From Bin55 sp009840545 (lineage in GTDB: Bacteria > Pseudomonadota > Gammaproteobacteria > Pseudomonadales > Azotimanducaceae): DNA of 64,000 nucleotides. The stretch covers positions 2,170,001 to 2,234,000 of the forward strand of contig OZ242357.1 of the NCBI GenBank assembly GCA_965208815.1. The letters run 5' to 3'. Shown one piece after another: positions 8,754-18,202 of this stretch. The first letter of the stretch is position 1; the number at the start of each line of letters is the position of its first letter. The translations under genes and the position numbers were made by a program. A model generated the notes under the pieces. That model ran no database searches, was not told where the DNA came from, and saw only the letters and a list, made by a program, of their open reading frames with translations.

Positions 8754-10568
8754 ATGTCGGAAGAACGACTCGATAACCCACTCGAGCCCTTCAAAAGGGC
8801 TATGACCGCAACAATTCGGGCAATCGCGGAAAACAACGAACTCGACGTTAGCTTCAGCAAGGGTGCACCCTCTGTACAAGGTAATTCTGTAAGCGTGCCC
8901 GTACCAGACATTGGCTGCACAGACGAAGAATTGAATGTCGTACGCGGAGTCGGTGACGAGATCGCTTTGAGACTCCGCTATCACGATGAGCGAGTCTACC
9001 AACGAACGTGCCCATCGACAGGACCTGCACAAGAATTGTTCAAGTGGGTAGAGGACGCCAGAGTTGCTTCGATTGGCTCGCTTCGCATGGAGGGTGTAGC
9101 CAAAAATCTTGACGCTTCGCTCGAAGCAATTTGCAAACAATCGCTCTTTGACCGTATTACTGCAGAGACAGAAGCACCACTTGGTGTAGCTGTGGGTCTG
9201 ATCGTACGTCAACAACTAACCGGACGAGAACTACCTCCCGCAGCGGAAAACGTCGCACAGTTTTGGCGCGAATACGTTCACGAACAAGCGGGTGAAGACA
9301 TTGCTGCTCTCGAGGATTGCATTCAAGACCAGCAAGTGTTTTCGAAGCGCTGTCGCGACATTCTTCTAGATCTTGGACTAGTCCCAGACTACGAGGATCA
9401 ACCAGAACTCGCACAGAACGAACAGGAGTCTCAATCCGACTCGGAAGATGAACCGGACCCTGACTACTCTTCCGAGGATGTTGTGCTTGATGAAGACTCC
9501 GTGGGTGACGCCGACGCCGACTCAGAAACAACTTCAGCTGAGATGGATGCCGATTTGGATACAACGGAGCTCGGAACGGATGCCGAAGTCGATGAGTCAC
9601 AACTCGCCAATATTGACGAATCAGGACACATTCGGGTAGAGGTGGACTACAAGCCATTTACTACCGAATTTGACGAAGTCGTGCATGCGGAAGATCTCTG
9701 TGACCCCGAGGAGCTCGTACGCTTTAGAGACGTATTGGATCGACAGCTTGTTCCTCTTAAGCACGCAACTTCAAAGCTTGCTACCCGTCTACAACGCAGA
9801 CTCATGGCGAAACAAAACCGCACATGGGAGTTCGATCTAGATGAAGGCATGCTCGACACTTCCCGGTTGGAACAGGTCGTTGTAAACCCCATGCAACCGC
9901 TAGCGTTCAAGCAAGAAAAAGAACTTCAATTCAGAGATACCGTCGTTTCGATGCTAATCGACAGTTCGGGTTCAATGCGAGGACGGTCAATCGCCATTGC
10001 AGCAATGTGCGGGGATATTCTTGGACGAACACTCGAGCGATGCGCCGTACGTGTCGAGGTCTTGGGATTCACGACGAGCGCTTGGCGCGGAGGACAATCG
10101 CGCGAAGAGTGGATTAATTCGGGGAAGCCTGCAAATCCAGGTCGCCTCAACGATCTAAGACACATCGTGTACAAGGGAGCCGATGTCCCCTGGCGACGAT
10201 GTCGGCGCAACTTGGGATTAATGATGCGCGAGGAGATGCTCAAAGAAAACATCGATGGAGAAGCGCTTATTTGGGCTCACAATAGGTTGGCAGGTAGAAA
10301 CGAGCAGCGAAAGGTCCTCATGGTGATTTCGGACGGACTGCCCGTCGACAATTCCACGCTGTTGGTTAATCCAAGCAACTATCTTGAACAACACCTCAAG
10401 TACGCCATCGACATGATCGAGAACTACTCTCCTGTTGAACTCATAGCCATAGGAATCGGCCACGACGTCACCAACCATTACAGCCGTGCAGTAACGATTA
10501 CCGATGCCGAACAGCTGGGAGGCGCTATAACGGATCAACTTGCAGCACTCTTCGAAGTCGAGAACTGA
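8754..10568 (+). CDS. cobT: cobaltochelatase subunit CobT (VWA domain)
   Basis: Partner of CobS in a AAA+/VWA complex related to magnesium chelatase BchD. The 604-residue protein has an N-terminal helical domain, a very acidic linker at about residues 222-285 rich in Asp, Glu and Ser, and a C-terminal von Willebrand A domain. The metal-ion-dependent adhesion site DSSGSMRG is near residue 403, and late conserved blocks VLMVISDGLPVD and AIGIGHDV are present. It lies 11 bases after cobS and 3 bases before a PhoD-like gene, so the three are probably co-transcribed. Confidence 0.93.
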   Translation: MSEERLDNPLEPFKRAMTATIRAIAENNELDVSFSKGAPSVQGNSVSVPVPDIGCTDEELNVVRGVGDEIALRLRYHDERVYQRTCPSTGPAQELFKWVEDARVASIGSLRMEGVAKNLDASLEAICKQSLFDRITAETEAPLGVAVGLIVRQQLTGRELPPAAENVAQFWREYVHEQAGEDIAALEDCIQDQQVFSKRCRDILLDLGLVPDYEDQPELAQNEQESQSDSEDEPDPDYSSEDVVLDEDSVGDADADSETTSAEMDADLDTTELGTDAEVDESQLANIDESGHIRVEVDYKPFTTEFDEVVHAEDLCDPEELVRFRDVLDRQLVPLKHATSKLATRLQRRLMAKQNRTWEFDLDEGMLDTSRLEQVVVNPMQPLAFKQEKELQFRDTVVSMLIDSSGSMRGRSIAIAAMCGDILGRTLERCAVRVEVLGFTTSAWRGGQSREEWINSGKPANPGRLNDLRHIVYKGADVPWRRCRRNLGLMMREEMLKENIDGEALIWAHNRLAGRNEQRKVLMVISDGLPVDNSTLLVNPSNYLEQHLKYAIDMIENYSPVELIAIGIGHDVTNHYSRAVTITDAEQLGGAITDQLAALFEVEN

Positions 10569-10571
10569 CCC

Positions 10572-11651
10572 ATGATCGGCATGAATAACAGACGCACCTG
10601 GATTATTGCTCTACTCTGTTTTTTCACCTATTTTGCGCCGCTAGCCTTTGGTGCGGATGAACAAGACACGCCCGCCGTAGTCGCATTTGGCTCATGCGCA
10701 GAGGACGAAAGTCCCGATCATCCAATATGGGGGTCAATTGCCAAAGCGAGCCCTACCGACATGATTTTCATGGGAGACAACGTCTACGTCAATGCTCGCG
10801 CAGTAAACAGTCAACGTACCTACGAGGCTTTCAACCCGGACTACGAACGACTCGCTTCTTCTAAAGGATTTCAAGAACTAAAGAAAATCGCCAGATTTCA
10901 CGCCACATGGGATGACCACGACTTCGGTGCAAATGACGGGGGACGAGAGTATGAACTGAAAGACTTGTCTCAACAAAAGTTTCTGAGTTTCTGGGGCGTG
11001 GACAGGTCATCCAAGAGATTTCAAACTCCCGGGGTGTATGGGTCTGCATGGATTGAGTCGTCGGGACGAAGAGTGCAAGTGATTCTTACTGACTCGAGAT
11101 ACTTTCGGTCCCCAATCAAACATGCGGCTCCAACCCAAGAATGTCCATTCCGAAACATCGTTCCTACTGACGATCCAGACGCCACAATGCTTGGAGAAGA
11201 TCAATGGAAATGGTTGGTTGAGCGATTACAGGAGGAGGCTGACTTGCACTTGCTAGTCTCGGGCATTCAGGTAATTCCCAACGAGCACTGTTTTGAGCGT
11301 TGGGGAACTATGCCTGCTGAGCGATCAAGACTCTTAACCGCAGTCAAGAACGCAAGTGCGACGACGATTGTTCTCAGTGGAGATCGACACTTGGCTGAAG
11401 TGTCCATGTTGCCAAAGAGCGACGAAGACGATGTCGGTTACGACCTCTACGAATTCACGTCAAGTTCCCTTACAGCTTCCTTTGGCTTCGGTGCGGGCGA
11501 ACCAAACAGCTATCGGGTGTCAGGCGACAACGTTCGCGTCAATAATTTCGGCATCCTGGAGTTCGATTGGGAAAAGTCGCAGGTAATTGGTGAAATACGC
11601 GACCAAAATGGAGTGCCACTGCGTACAGCAAGGGTACCGTTATCGAACTGA
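10572..11651 (+). CDS. exported PhoD-like metallophosphatase
   Basis: A 359-residue protein with a Sec signal peptide (WIIALLCFFTYFAPLAFGA), so probably periplasmic or secreted. After it come PhoD-type metallophosphoesterase motifs: FGSCAEDE, FMGDNVYVNA with metal-binding Asp and Asn, ATWDDHDFGANDGG, and VLSGDRHLAEVS near the end. PhoD enzymes are phosphodiesterases/alkaline phosphatases, often with Fe/Ca centres. The precise substrate is unknown. It starts 3 bases after cobT; a second ATG at 10581 is equally possible. The link with cobST is positional only. Confidence 0.85.
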   Translation: MIGMNNRRTWIIALLCFFTYFAPLAFGADEQDTPAVVAFGSCAEDESPDHPIWGSIAKASPTDMIFMGDNVYVNARAVNSQRTYEAFNPDYERLASSKGFQELKKIARFHATWDDHDFGANDGGREYELKDLSQQKFLSFWGVDRSSKRFQTPGVYGSAWIESSGRRVQVILTDSRYFRSPIKHAAPTQECPFRNIVPTDDPDATMLGEDQWKWLVERLQEEADLHLLVSGIQVIPNEHCFERWGTMPAERSRLLTAVKNASATTIVLSGDRHLAEVSMLPKSDEDDVGYDLYEFTSSSLTASFGFGAGEPNSYRVSGDNVRVNNFGILEFDWEKSQVIGEIRDQNGVPLRTARVPLSN

Positions 11652-11708
11652 TGGGATTGAAATCTTGCCAGTCGGGTCAGGATCAGCAGTCCCAAGCAAG
11701 ATTGCTTA

Positions 11709-11990
11709 CTAAGCCACAACCTCAAACTGTTGCAATTCAGGTCTTCCGGCGAGTAGACCAGCAAACTTAGGTCCTGCCGCCCTGAAGTGCTCACTCTGAC
11801 CATGGGCGACAAGTGCTTCTTGGTTCTCGTAAAGCTCCATAACTGTGTAACCAGAGTCGTTCTTCACGAGGGTGTAGAGTTTGTTCCCGGGTTCGTTCGC
11901 ACGCACACTCGCGATCAGTTCACCCATGACGGCTTCGAATTCCGCTTCTTTTCCTTCGACAACGCTCATTTTTGCAAGTAATGCAATCAT
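11709..11990 (-). CDS. ABM-domain (YgiN-like) small monooxygenase
   Basis: A 93-residue single-domain protein of the antibiotic biosynthesis monooxygenase family, a dimeric ferredoxin-like fold acting on quinols or related aromatics without cofactor. Typical features are the opening IALLAKMSVVEGKEAEFE, the SVRANEPGNKLYTLVKN segment, YTVMELYENQEALVAH with the conserved W/Y-E motif, and the SEHFRAAGPKFAGLL helix. Length is normal. It lies downstream of and on the same strand as the TonB receptor, separated by a strong hairpin, so it is probably a separate unit. Confidence 0.85.
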   Translation of the reverse strand: MIALLAKMSVVEGKEAEFEAVMGELIASVRANEPGNKLYTLVKNDSGYTVMELYENQEALVAHGQSEHFRAAGPKFAGLLAGRPELQQFEVVA

Positions 11991-12065
11991 CTATTTCTTG
12001 CCTCAACTGTATTTACGTGTAGAACACCGTCATGAACAAAGACGGAACACGTGATGGTGGGGTAC

Positions 12066-12099
12066 CCATCCCCTGCCGATTTACACCGACAGGGGATGG
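12066..12099 (-). terminator. strong hairpin downstream of the TonB receptor gene
   Basis: CCATCCCCTG at 12066-12075 and CAGGGGATGG at 12090-12099 form a perfect 10-bp stem with a 14-base loop. It begins 23 bases past the receptor stop on the minus strand. Read on the minus strand it has no following T-run; on the plus strand TTTTT follows at 12107-12111. It could end or stabilise the receptor mRNA; hairpin is seen, function inferred. Confidence 0.55.
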
Positions 12100-12122
12100 C
12101 GATCAGTTTTTGTTGCTCGGAA

Positions 12123-14702
12123 TCAACGTCTCCAAGTCACCCGTGCGTAGTAATAGCCTCCGTTGAATCCATACGGCGATTGTTCCGCATAGATCAATCC
12201 GGCAACTTCACCCGCAGGATTGTCGGATGGATACACATCGGAGAGGTTTTGAAGTCCACCTGTGATCGTGAAATTCTCGTCTATCTGATAACGAACTTCG
12301 GTATCGAAAATGAATGCTGGATCTGGATAGTAGGAGACAGACCCGTCGTTAGTTGGGGAGTCATAATGCTCGCCAAAATACCGAAGTCTGAGCATTGCGG
12401 ACCACTGACCCTGATCGTGGTTAAGTGTTGCAGTCAGTTTTGATCCTGGTTGACCATCCTCGATTTGCTTCCTTCGGTTCTCACTTGTGAACTCAGGATT
12501 GAAGGATTCCAGCTCTACTTCGCCAATATTCGCCGCGACAGTGACTGTTGTAGTACCGTCCATCAATTCAATCGGAATAGACGCAACGACATCAATGCCA
12601 GACGAGCGCAAGGTTTGCTGATTCGAGAAGAAGCGCACGCTTGAAAAGCTTGTTGCGTCCGCAACGCCCGCATTCAACAATGCTTGAATGTCTTCCGGGG
12701 TCAAATTGAAACGACTGGTGAATGCAATACGATCCTCAACTTCTATGTTGTAGTAGTCGACAGTCAAATCGATGGAATTGATGGAGGCAACAACTCCGAA
12801 TGTGAGATTTACAGATTTCTCCGGTGTCAGTGCTGTGGCACCTTTCTGTTGCGCAACGGGATTCGTAGGTGGCAAGGTTGCAATATCTGCCAAAGCACCC
12901 ATATTGAATTCCGTTGTCACATTTCTCAAGTTCGCTTGACCAGCTGTTGGCACACGAAATCCGGTACTGACTGCACCTCGCACGGCCACGTCGTAGTTGA
13001 CGTCGTATCGAAACGCCACCTTTCCATCAAGGGTATTCCCATAATCGGGCCATCGTTCAAAACGAAGTGCTCCGCCGACGAGAAGATCGTCGGAAACATC
13101 CGATTCCAGGTCGATGTATGCAGATTGCGCTGAGACAGTGCTAATTCCCGCATCGCTTGGAGGAAACCCTGCAAATCCATTGGAGCCAACGCCAAATCCC
13201 TGAGCCGCAAGACTTTCGTTAATGTGGAAGGAATTGGGTTCTCCGTTTGTAATTCGGAACATCTCCGTTCGATACTCCAATCCCCATGCAATATTCAACG
13301 GAATTCCGTTGTCCAGCGTTCTCTGCTTCGACATGCCGAAGTTGAACACTCGGTCGGTTTCTGTATACGCGCCAGCTTCATAGTGCGTTGGTATGTCATT
13401 GCGCAAAGTTAGAAGCTGCGGATTGATCGTGTTAAAGATGTAGAACAATGCATAGCTTCTACCGACAGTTGCGCTGAAGTCGTAATACCAACCATTTTCA
13501 AGATGGCCGCGAACCCCACCCGCAATGCTCATATCGGCGACCTGACCACCAAAGTTGGGTGTGAAACCACCCGGGAATTTCTCAATCAACGAGTAGCAGT
13601 CCGGGTTGGTTCTGAGACTTGCCAAGACATCCGCGTCAGGAACATTGTTGACAATGGGAACCACGGGACAATTACCTGACATGTCGCCAGTAAGGTCTGC
13701 GACCTTAACAGTAGGTACACCATCTACAACCGGACCCCGAAATACACCATTTCGCGTGTGTGGATTTCTGAAGTAGAACCCACCCACGACTTCTCGCTCG
13801 GACCAATTGCCGAAGGCATAGACATCTGTAGCCGGATTGATTTCCAAACCGAAATTACCGAATAGCTTGAAGTCGTCATAGATATCCGGCGATCCCCAGA
13901 TCTGGGCCGCTGGCTGTCGAACATCGGAGTTTCCTGCGTCGATCAGTCCCTGTGCGTCCCCACGTTGAACGCTTCGACTTGTGGCGGTGTTTTCCTTCCA
14001 CTCGAAACTGAGATTCGCAAACCCAAAATCCGTCATGGGTAGACCGATGTTGGCGGCAACGGACATTTGCTGTCCATCTCCTTCGTAATGCTGTCCTAGT
14101 TTTGAATCAATCGTGATTCCGTCCGCACTATCTCGGAGCACAAGATTTATGATCCCTGCAATAGCGTCCGATCCGTACTGTGCCGAAGCCCCATCTCTTA
14201 AGACTTCAACGCGTTTCAGTGCAATTGCAGGAATGGCGGACAAGTCCGGAGCTTGCGCCCCTCCAGCTGCTCCTGCTCCAAGCAGTGCAATCACCGCCGC
14301 ACGGTGTCGCCGCTTGCCGTTCACAAGAACCAGCGTCGCATCGGGGGCCAAGGATCTCAGCATCGCTGGACGAATGAACGTTGCGGCATCACTAATTGGT
14401 TCAATCCCCACGTTGTACGAAGGAACCGCTACCGACAGCAACTCGTCCATGTCGTTAGCACCGTAGGCCAGCATGTCTTCACCATCGATCACATCAACGG
14501 GAACAGGAGAATCTGCTGCTGACCGATCTAGACGTCGAGATCCGACTACGGTTAGTTCTTCGATCTCGTCATCCGGGTCCGCAGTGGCCTCGCCACTGTC
14601 TCCCTCCTGTGCTGAAACCACACCACACGCAAAGCACAATGGCAGAATTGCCATGAGCACTAGTGACGGAATGCGCCACAAAAAACTTAAGCACTTCTTC
14701 AC
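12123..14702 (-). CDS. TonB-dependent outer-membrane receptor
   Basis: An 859-residue outer-membrane receptor importing a bulky ligand with energy from TonB. It has a signal peptide ending near VVSAQ, a likely TonB box IEELTVVGSRR at residues 47-57, a plug domain with DATLVLVNGKRRHR and VEVLRDGASAQYGSDAIAGIINL, and a long region of alternating beta strands for the barrel. The protein ends YYARVTWRR, where the usual terminal aromatic residue is followed by two Arg. A short run GAGAAGGAQAPDLSAIPA lies in the plug. Such receptors of the CirA/OMR type carry siderophores, vitamins or oligomers; the ligand cannot be read from sequence. No exbB/tonB partner or obvious Fur box is visible nearby. Confidence 0.92.
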   Translation of the reverse strand: MKKCLSFLWRIPSLVLMAILPLCFACGVVSAQEGDSGEATADPDDEIEELTVVGSRRLDRSAADSPVPVDVIDGEDMLAYGANDMDELLSVAVPSYNVGIEPISDAATFIRPAMLRSLAPDATLVLVNGKRRHRAAVIALLGAGAAGGAQAPDLSAIPAIALKRVEVLRDGASAQYGSDAIAGIINLVLRDSADGITIDSKLGQHYEGDGQQMSVAANIGLPMTDFGFANLSFEWKENTATSRSVQRGDAQGLIDAGNSDVRQPAAQIWGSPDIYDDFKLFGNFGLEINPATDVYAFGNWSEREVVGGFYFRNPHTRNGVFRGPVVDGVPTVKVADLTGDMSGNCPVVPIVNNVPDADVLASLRTNPDCYSLIEKFPGGFTPNFGGQVADMSIAGGVRGHLENGWYYDFSATVGRSYALFYIFNTINPQLLTLRNDIPTHYEAGAYTETDRVFNFGMSKQRTLDNGIPLNIAWGLEYRTEMFRITNGEPNSFHINESLAAQGFGVGSNGFAGFPPSDAGISTVSAQSAYIDLESDVSDDLLVGGALRFERWPDYGNTLDGKVAFRYDVNYDVAVRGAVSTGFRVPTAGQANLRNVTTEFNMGALADIATLPPTNPVAQQKGATALTPEKSVNLTFGVVASINSIDLTVDYYNIEVEDRIAFTSRFNLTPEDIQALLNAGVADATSFSSVRFFSNQQTLRSSGIDVVASIPIELMDGTTTVTVAANIGEVELESFNPEFTSENRRKQIEDGQPGSKLTATLNHDQGQWSAMLRLRYFGEHYDSPTNDGSVSYYPDPAFIFDTEVRYQIDENFTITGGLQNLSDVYPSDNPAGEVAGLIYAEQSPYGFNGGYYYARVTWRR

Positions 14703-14794
14703 ACCTACACCTCTGTCAAGGAAAAGCGAATTGGCAGATTGTATCCAAAATGAACTTGCCGGCTCGATGAAACTCTACCTTCCGCTAACAAATC

Positions 14795-14808
14795 AGCCCG
14801 ATAGGGCT
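14795..14808 (-). terminator. possible short terminator hairpin after oppF
   Basis: AGCCC-GATA-GGGCT, a 5-bp stem with tetraloop, starts 21 bases beyond the oppF stop. On the minus strand it is followed by a T-rich TGATTTGTT. Weak but placed where the long minus-strand operon should end, before the promoter region of the receptor gene. Confidence 0.35.
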
Positions 14809-14829
14809 CGAAGCAAGTATTTTTAAGCT

Positions 14830-15825
14830 CTATCCGACGCTTGCGCTACGTTCTTCTTCACCAAACAAATGGCAGGCAACCAATCTCTGCTCACCCTTCT
14901 CGCCGACTTCTAAAAGCTCGGGCGTAATGTGTTTGCAGCTGTCCATTGCAACGGGACAACGATCCGAGAAGCGACAACCAGGCTGGATATTCACCGGCGA
15001 AGGTATTTCGCCTTGAATTCGAGTGGACTCTCGTTCTCGTTCGTGCTCTGGGTCCGGTTCTGGGTTGGATTCCACCAAGAGTTGCGTATAGGGGTGTTTC
15101 GGATTGAAGAACACTTCGTCCGCCGGCCCCATCTCAATCAGTGCACCCAAGTACATAACTGCAATCCGATCGGAGACGTAGCGCACCATCGAAAGATCGT
15201 GAGCGATGAACAGTAACGTGAGTCCGAGCGAATCCTTGAGCTCACCAAGCAAATTTACAACTTGAGCTTGAACTGAGACGTCAAGAGCTGAAATCGGCTC
15301 ATCACAAACAACGAAGTCCGGATCCAAGATCAGAGCTCTTGCAATACCGATACGTTGACGTTGGCCCCCGGAGAATTCATGAGGATAGCGTGCCATGTGA
15401 TCGGCGTTCAGTCCCACACGTTCTAACCATTCCGCCGTCGCATCTCGAATCTCGGTCTTTGACTGCGATGTGTGCAGGCGCAATCCCTCGCCCACAATCT
15501 CTCCAACCGTCATTCGAGGATTGAGCGACGAATAGGGATCCTGAAAGATCATCTGCATTCGATGCGCGTACTTCTGGAAGTCGCTCGAATCGTAGGCCTG
15601 CGGAAGTTGCTCGCCGTCGAAGAATACGCGGCCATATGTCTTGTCGTGCAGTCCAATCATTGTCTTGCCGAGCGTTGATTTTCCAGAGCCACTTTCCCCG
15701 ACTAACCCGACGATCTCACGCTCATATATATCCAAAGACACAGAGTCAACCGCATGAACGACCTGATTCCTTCCAATTCGAAAGTGCTTGGTCAGATCAC
15801 TGACCGTTACCAGAGGCTCGCTCAC
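14830..15825 (-). CDS. oppF: oligopeptide ABC transporter ATP-binding protein OppF
   Basis: One of two cytoplasmic ATPases of an Opp/Dpp-class peptide importer. Motifs are Walker A GESGSGKST, the ABC signature FSGGQRQRIGIARAL, Walker B VVCDEPISALD and the C-terminal family extension with the cysteine pattern GCRFSDRCPVAMDSC, a candidate iron-sulfur ligand set in this family. I place the start at the GTG at 15825, where GTGA overlaps the oppD stop by four bases, rather than the ATG at 15858 inside oppD. About 331 residues. Last gene of the minus-strand operon that begins with the enoyl-CoA hydratase gene. Confidence 0.92.
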   Translation of the reverse strand: MSEPLVTVSDLTKHFRIGRNQVVHAVDSVSLDIYEREIVGLVGESGSGKSTLGKTMIGLHDKTYGRVFFDGEQLPQAYDSSDFQKYAHRMQMIFQDPYSSLNPRMTVGEIVGEGLRLHTSQSKTEIRDATAEWLERVGLNADHMARYPHEFSGGQRQRIGIARALILDPDFVVCDEPISALDVSVQAQVVNLLGELKDSLGLTLLFIAHDLSMVRYVSDRIAVMYLGALIEMGPADEVFFNPKHPYTQLLVESNPEPDPEHERERESTRIQGEIPSPVNIQPGCRFSDRCPVAMDSCKHITPELLEVGEKGEQRLVACHLFGEEERSASVG

Positions 15826-16826
15826 GTAGTGGAAATCTCGGGTACTTGCACCGAACACTCTTCATGGTGCAACCAACATCGTGATCCATGAGAACCCGAC
15901 ACACCGAAAATTTCAGGCCGATTTGAAACACAAACCTCCATTGCATAAGGACATCTCGCTGCATAGCCACACCCTTCCGGCGGTGAGAACAAATCTGGTG
16001 GACTTCCAGGAATTGGCATCAAGCTTTGCTGAACATCTCGGCGGTTCGTTGGCATTGCTGACGTTAGACCGATTGTGTAAGGGTGGGCAGACTGATAGAA
16101 GATCTCATCCACCGTTCCCGTTTCCAGGACTTCTCCTGCATACATGACTACAACTTGATTCGCCATTCTTGCGACGATTCCGAGGTCATGGGTAATCAAG
16201 ATCAAAGCCATCTCTTTTTCACGTTGTAGGTCATGAACCAGGTCGAGAATCTGGGCTTGAATGGTGACATCCAAGGCAGTAGTAGGTTCGTCGGCGATCA
16301 GTACGGCAGGTTCGCAGGCAAGTGCCATGGCGATCATTGCACGTTGAAGCATGCCACCTGAAAACTCAAATGGGTATTGGCGCGATCTCTTCTGTGCCTC
16401 GGGAATTCGGGTGAGATCAAGAAGCTCAACTGCACGATTCATTGCCTCTCGTTTCGACATTCCGTTATGGACTCTAAGAGGTTCCGCGATTTGAGCTCCA
16501 ATCGTCATCGTGGGATTGAGTGACGTCATGGGATCCTGGAAGATCATTCCCACCTTACTTCCGCGAATGTCTTTGCCGTCGATTACCCGACTTCGTAGGA
16601 TGTCATGTCCGTCTAAAGTTGCAGTCCCATGGGTGATTCGCCCGGGCGGTACAGGAATCAGTCCCATGATGCTTTGGACCGACACCGACTTTCCGCACCC
16701 AGACTCTCCAACGATCGCCAGAGTCTCGCCACGATCAACCGAAAAACTCGCTCCTCGAACGGCATGCACGATGCCGCCATAGGTCGTAAACTCTACGTGC
16801 AGGTCGGAGACTTCAAGCACTGACAT
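15822..16826 (-). CDS. oppD: oligopeptide ABC transporter ATP-binding protein OppD
   Basis: Second ATPase of the importer. It shows Walker A GESGCGKS near residue 39, signature FSGGMLQRAMIAMAL, Walker B LIADEPTTALD and an H-loop ILITHDLG. The C-terminal oligopeptide-transporter extension has the cysteine set GCGYAARCPYAMEVC. At 334 residues it is full length. It begins two bases after the oppC stop and shares four bases with oppF, so translation is probably coupled. Confidence 0.93.
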   Translation of the reverse strand: MSVLEVSDLHVEFTTYGGIVHAVRGASFSVDRGETLAIVGESGCGKSVSVQSIMGLIPVPPGRITHGTATLDGHDILRSRVIDGKDIRGSKVGMIFQDPMTSLNPTMTIGAQIAEPLRVHNGMSKREAMNRAVELLDLTRIPEAQKRSRQYPFEFSGGMLQRAMIAMALACEPAVLIADEPTTALDVTIQAQILDLVHDLQREKEMALILITHDLGIVARMANQVVVMYAGEVLETGTVDEIFYQSAHPYTIGLTSAMPTNRRDVQQSLMPIPGSPPDLFSPPEGCGYAARCPYAMEVCVSNRPEIFGVSGSHGSRCWLHHEECSVQVPEISTT

Positions 16827-16828
16827 TC

Positions 16829-18202
16829 TTATTCTCCATACCGCATGCGAGCGTCCAATGCATCCCTCAAACCATCGCCAAGGAAGTTAAAAGCAAGAAC
16901 GGTGACACTTATAAATAGTGCAGGAAAGATCAATTCGTGTGGCGTGGATTCCATGGTCTTGATTCCGTCGTTGCACATGGATCCCCATGAGGCTGTGGGA
17001 GCAGTTACACCCATTCCAATGAAAGAGAGAAATGCTTCTGTAAAGATCGCACTTGGAACCGCGAACGTAAAAGTTACGAGCACAACGCCCATGGTGTTTG
17101 GAATCATGTGGCGAAGAATCAATCGGGGAGTCTTGGTACCCAGCAATCGCGATGCTTCAACGTAGCCCTCTTCACGAATTTGCAGTATTTCGCCTCGAAC
17201 AAGGCGCGCAGCTCCAGGCCAACTGAGAAGTACCAACGCAACTAACATGGGCAGGATTCCACTTTCGCCCGGTCCGATACCAAAGAGCAGCTTGAAAAGG
17301 ATCATGAACAAGAGGAACGGAAGTGCTATGACAAAATCCGCGAACCTCATCAAGATGTGATCAATGTTTCTGCCGAGAAACCCTGCGATACTGCCATACA
17401 TCACACCAGCGATCACGAACAGGAACGGCGCCACGATTCCAATGAACAGCGAAATCCTCGCCCCTTCCATCAGACGAGCCAACATATCGCGTCCCAGGTA
17501 GTCCGTGCCTAACGGATGAAGCGGTACCCTAATCGTGTCGCCAACACTGACGGAGTTCTGATCCTTGATGTATCCTCGTTCGACAGCGTTTGCAGCTGTG
17601 GTGGAAAACGCAACATCTACCTTGACAGTAGCTGCTTCAGAAAAGTCCTCTCCCTCTTCGTTGATCGCAACCACTGAGTACCAATAGGACTTGGGCTTGA
17701 TGTCGAGACGATCCTCAAAACTTACGGACGTTGACCCCTTTGTCTCTCCAATCGGCAATCCCAACGGATCACCGGGTCGTGGTTCAATGATTTGCCGGAA
17801 AATGCGATACCCGTTTGAATTTGGTACTGGACCCCATACAAGTCGAACATTCGTTGTCGTGGCATCACCCACAAGTTCAAGGGATTGCGGAGCCAAGTTG
17901 TCGCCCTGTGGTTCCTCTGAAACCACCCCTTCCCATGGTTCGTACGTTTGTACAAGTGCATTCCGATCTCCCCAGGGCGGTTTCGATGTTTGGTCCAAGT
18001 CCTGAGCGTCGGGGTCTATGCGCCAAACCAAAGGCCCTGCACACGCAAACACCAACATTCCGATAATTACAAAGAGAGAGGTAAACGCTCGCTTGTTAGC
18101 TCGTAGCCGAATCCAAGCGTCTTGCCAATAGGAAAGCGACGGTCTTGAACGCTCCTCGATGTCAGTATCAAGAGAAATTGGCTTGAATGAAAGATCGCTC
18201 AT
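16829..18202 (-). CDS. oppC: oligopeptide ABC transporter permease OppC with inserted fibronectin-III-like domain
   Basis: Inner-membrane permease of 457 residues, about 150 longer than usual OppC. The N terminus (SYWQDAWIRLRANKRAF) and first membrane helix (residues 41-58) are standard. The C-terminal part from residue 227 (HPLGTDYLGRDMLARLMEGARISL) onward is a normal permease with the EAA loop (EASRLLGTKTPRLILRHMIPN). Between them, at about residues 104-198, lies an extra domain with fibronectin type III character: a VRLVWGPVPNSNGYRIFR strand pair, then KSYWYSVVAINEEGEDFSEA, the typical Y-x-V-x-A-x-N-x-x-G ending. This loop faces the periplasm. The start overlaps the oppB stop by four bases. 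Confidence 0.93.
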   Translation of the reverse strand: MSDLSFKPISLDTDIEERSRPSLSYWQDAWIRLRANKRAFTSLFVIIGMLVFACAGPLVWRIDPDAQDLDQTSKPPWGDRNALVQTYEPWEGVVSEEPQGDNLAPQSLELVGDATTTNVRLVWGPVPNSNGYRIFRQIIEPRPGDPLGLPIGETKGSTSVSFEDRLDIKPKSYWYSVVAINEEGEDFSEAATVKVDVAFSTTAANAVERGYIKDQNSVSVGDTIRVPLHPLGTDYLGRDMLARLMEGARISLFIGIVAPFLFVIAGVMYGSIAGFLGRNIDHILMRFADFVIALPFLLFMILFKLLFGIGPGESGILPMLVALVLLSWPGAARLVRGEILQIREEGYVEASRLLGTKTPRLILRHMIPNTMGVVLVTFTFAVPSAIFTEAFLSFIGMGVTAPTASWGSMCNDGIKTMESTPHELIFPALFISVTVLAFNFLGDGLRDALDARMRYGE

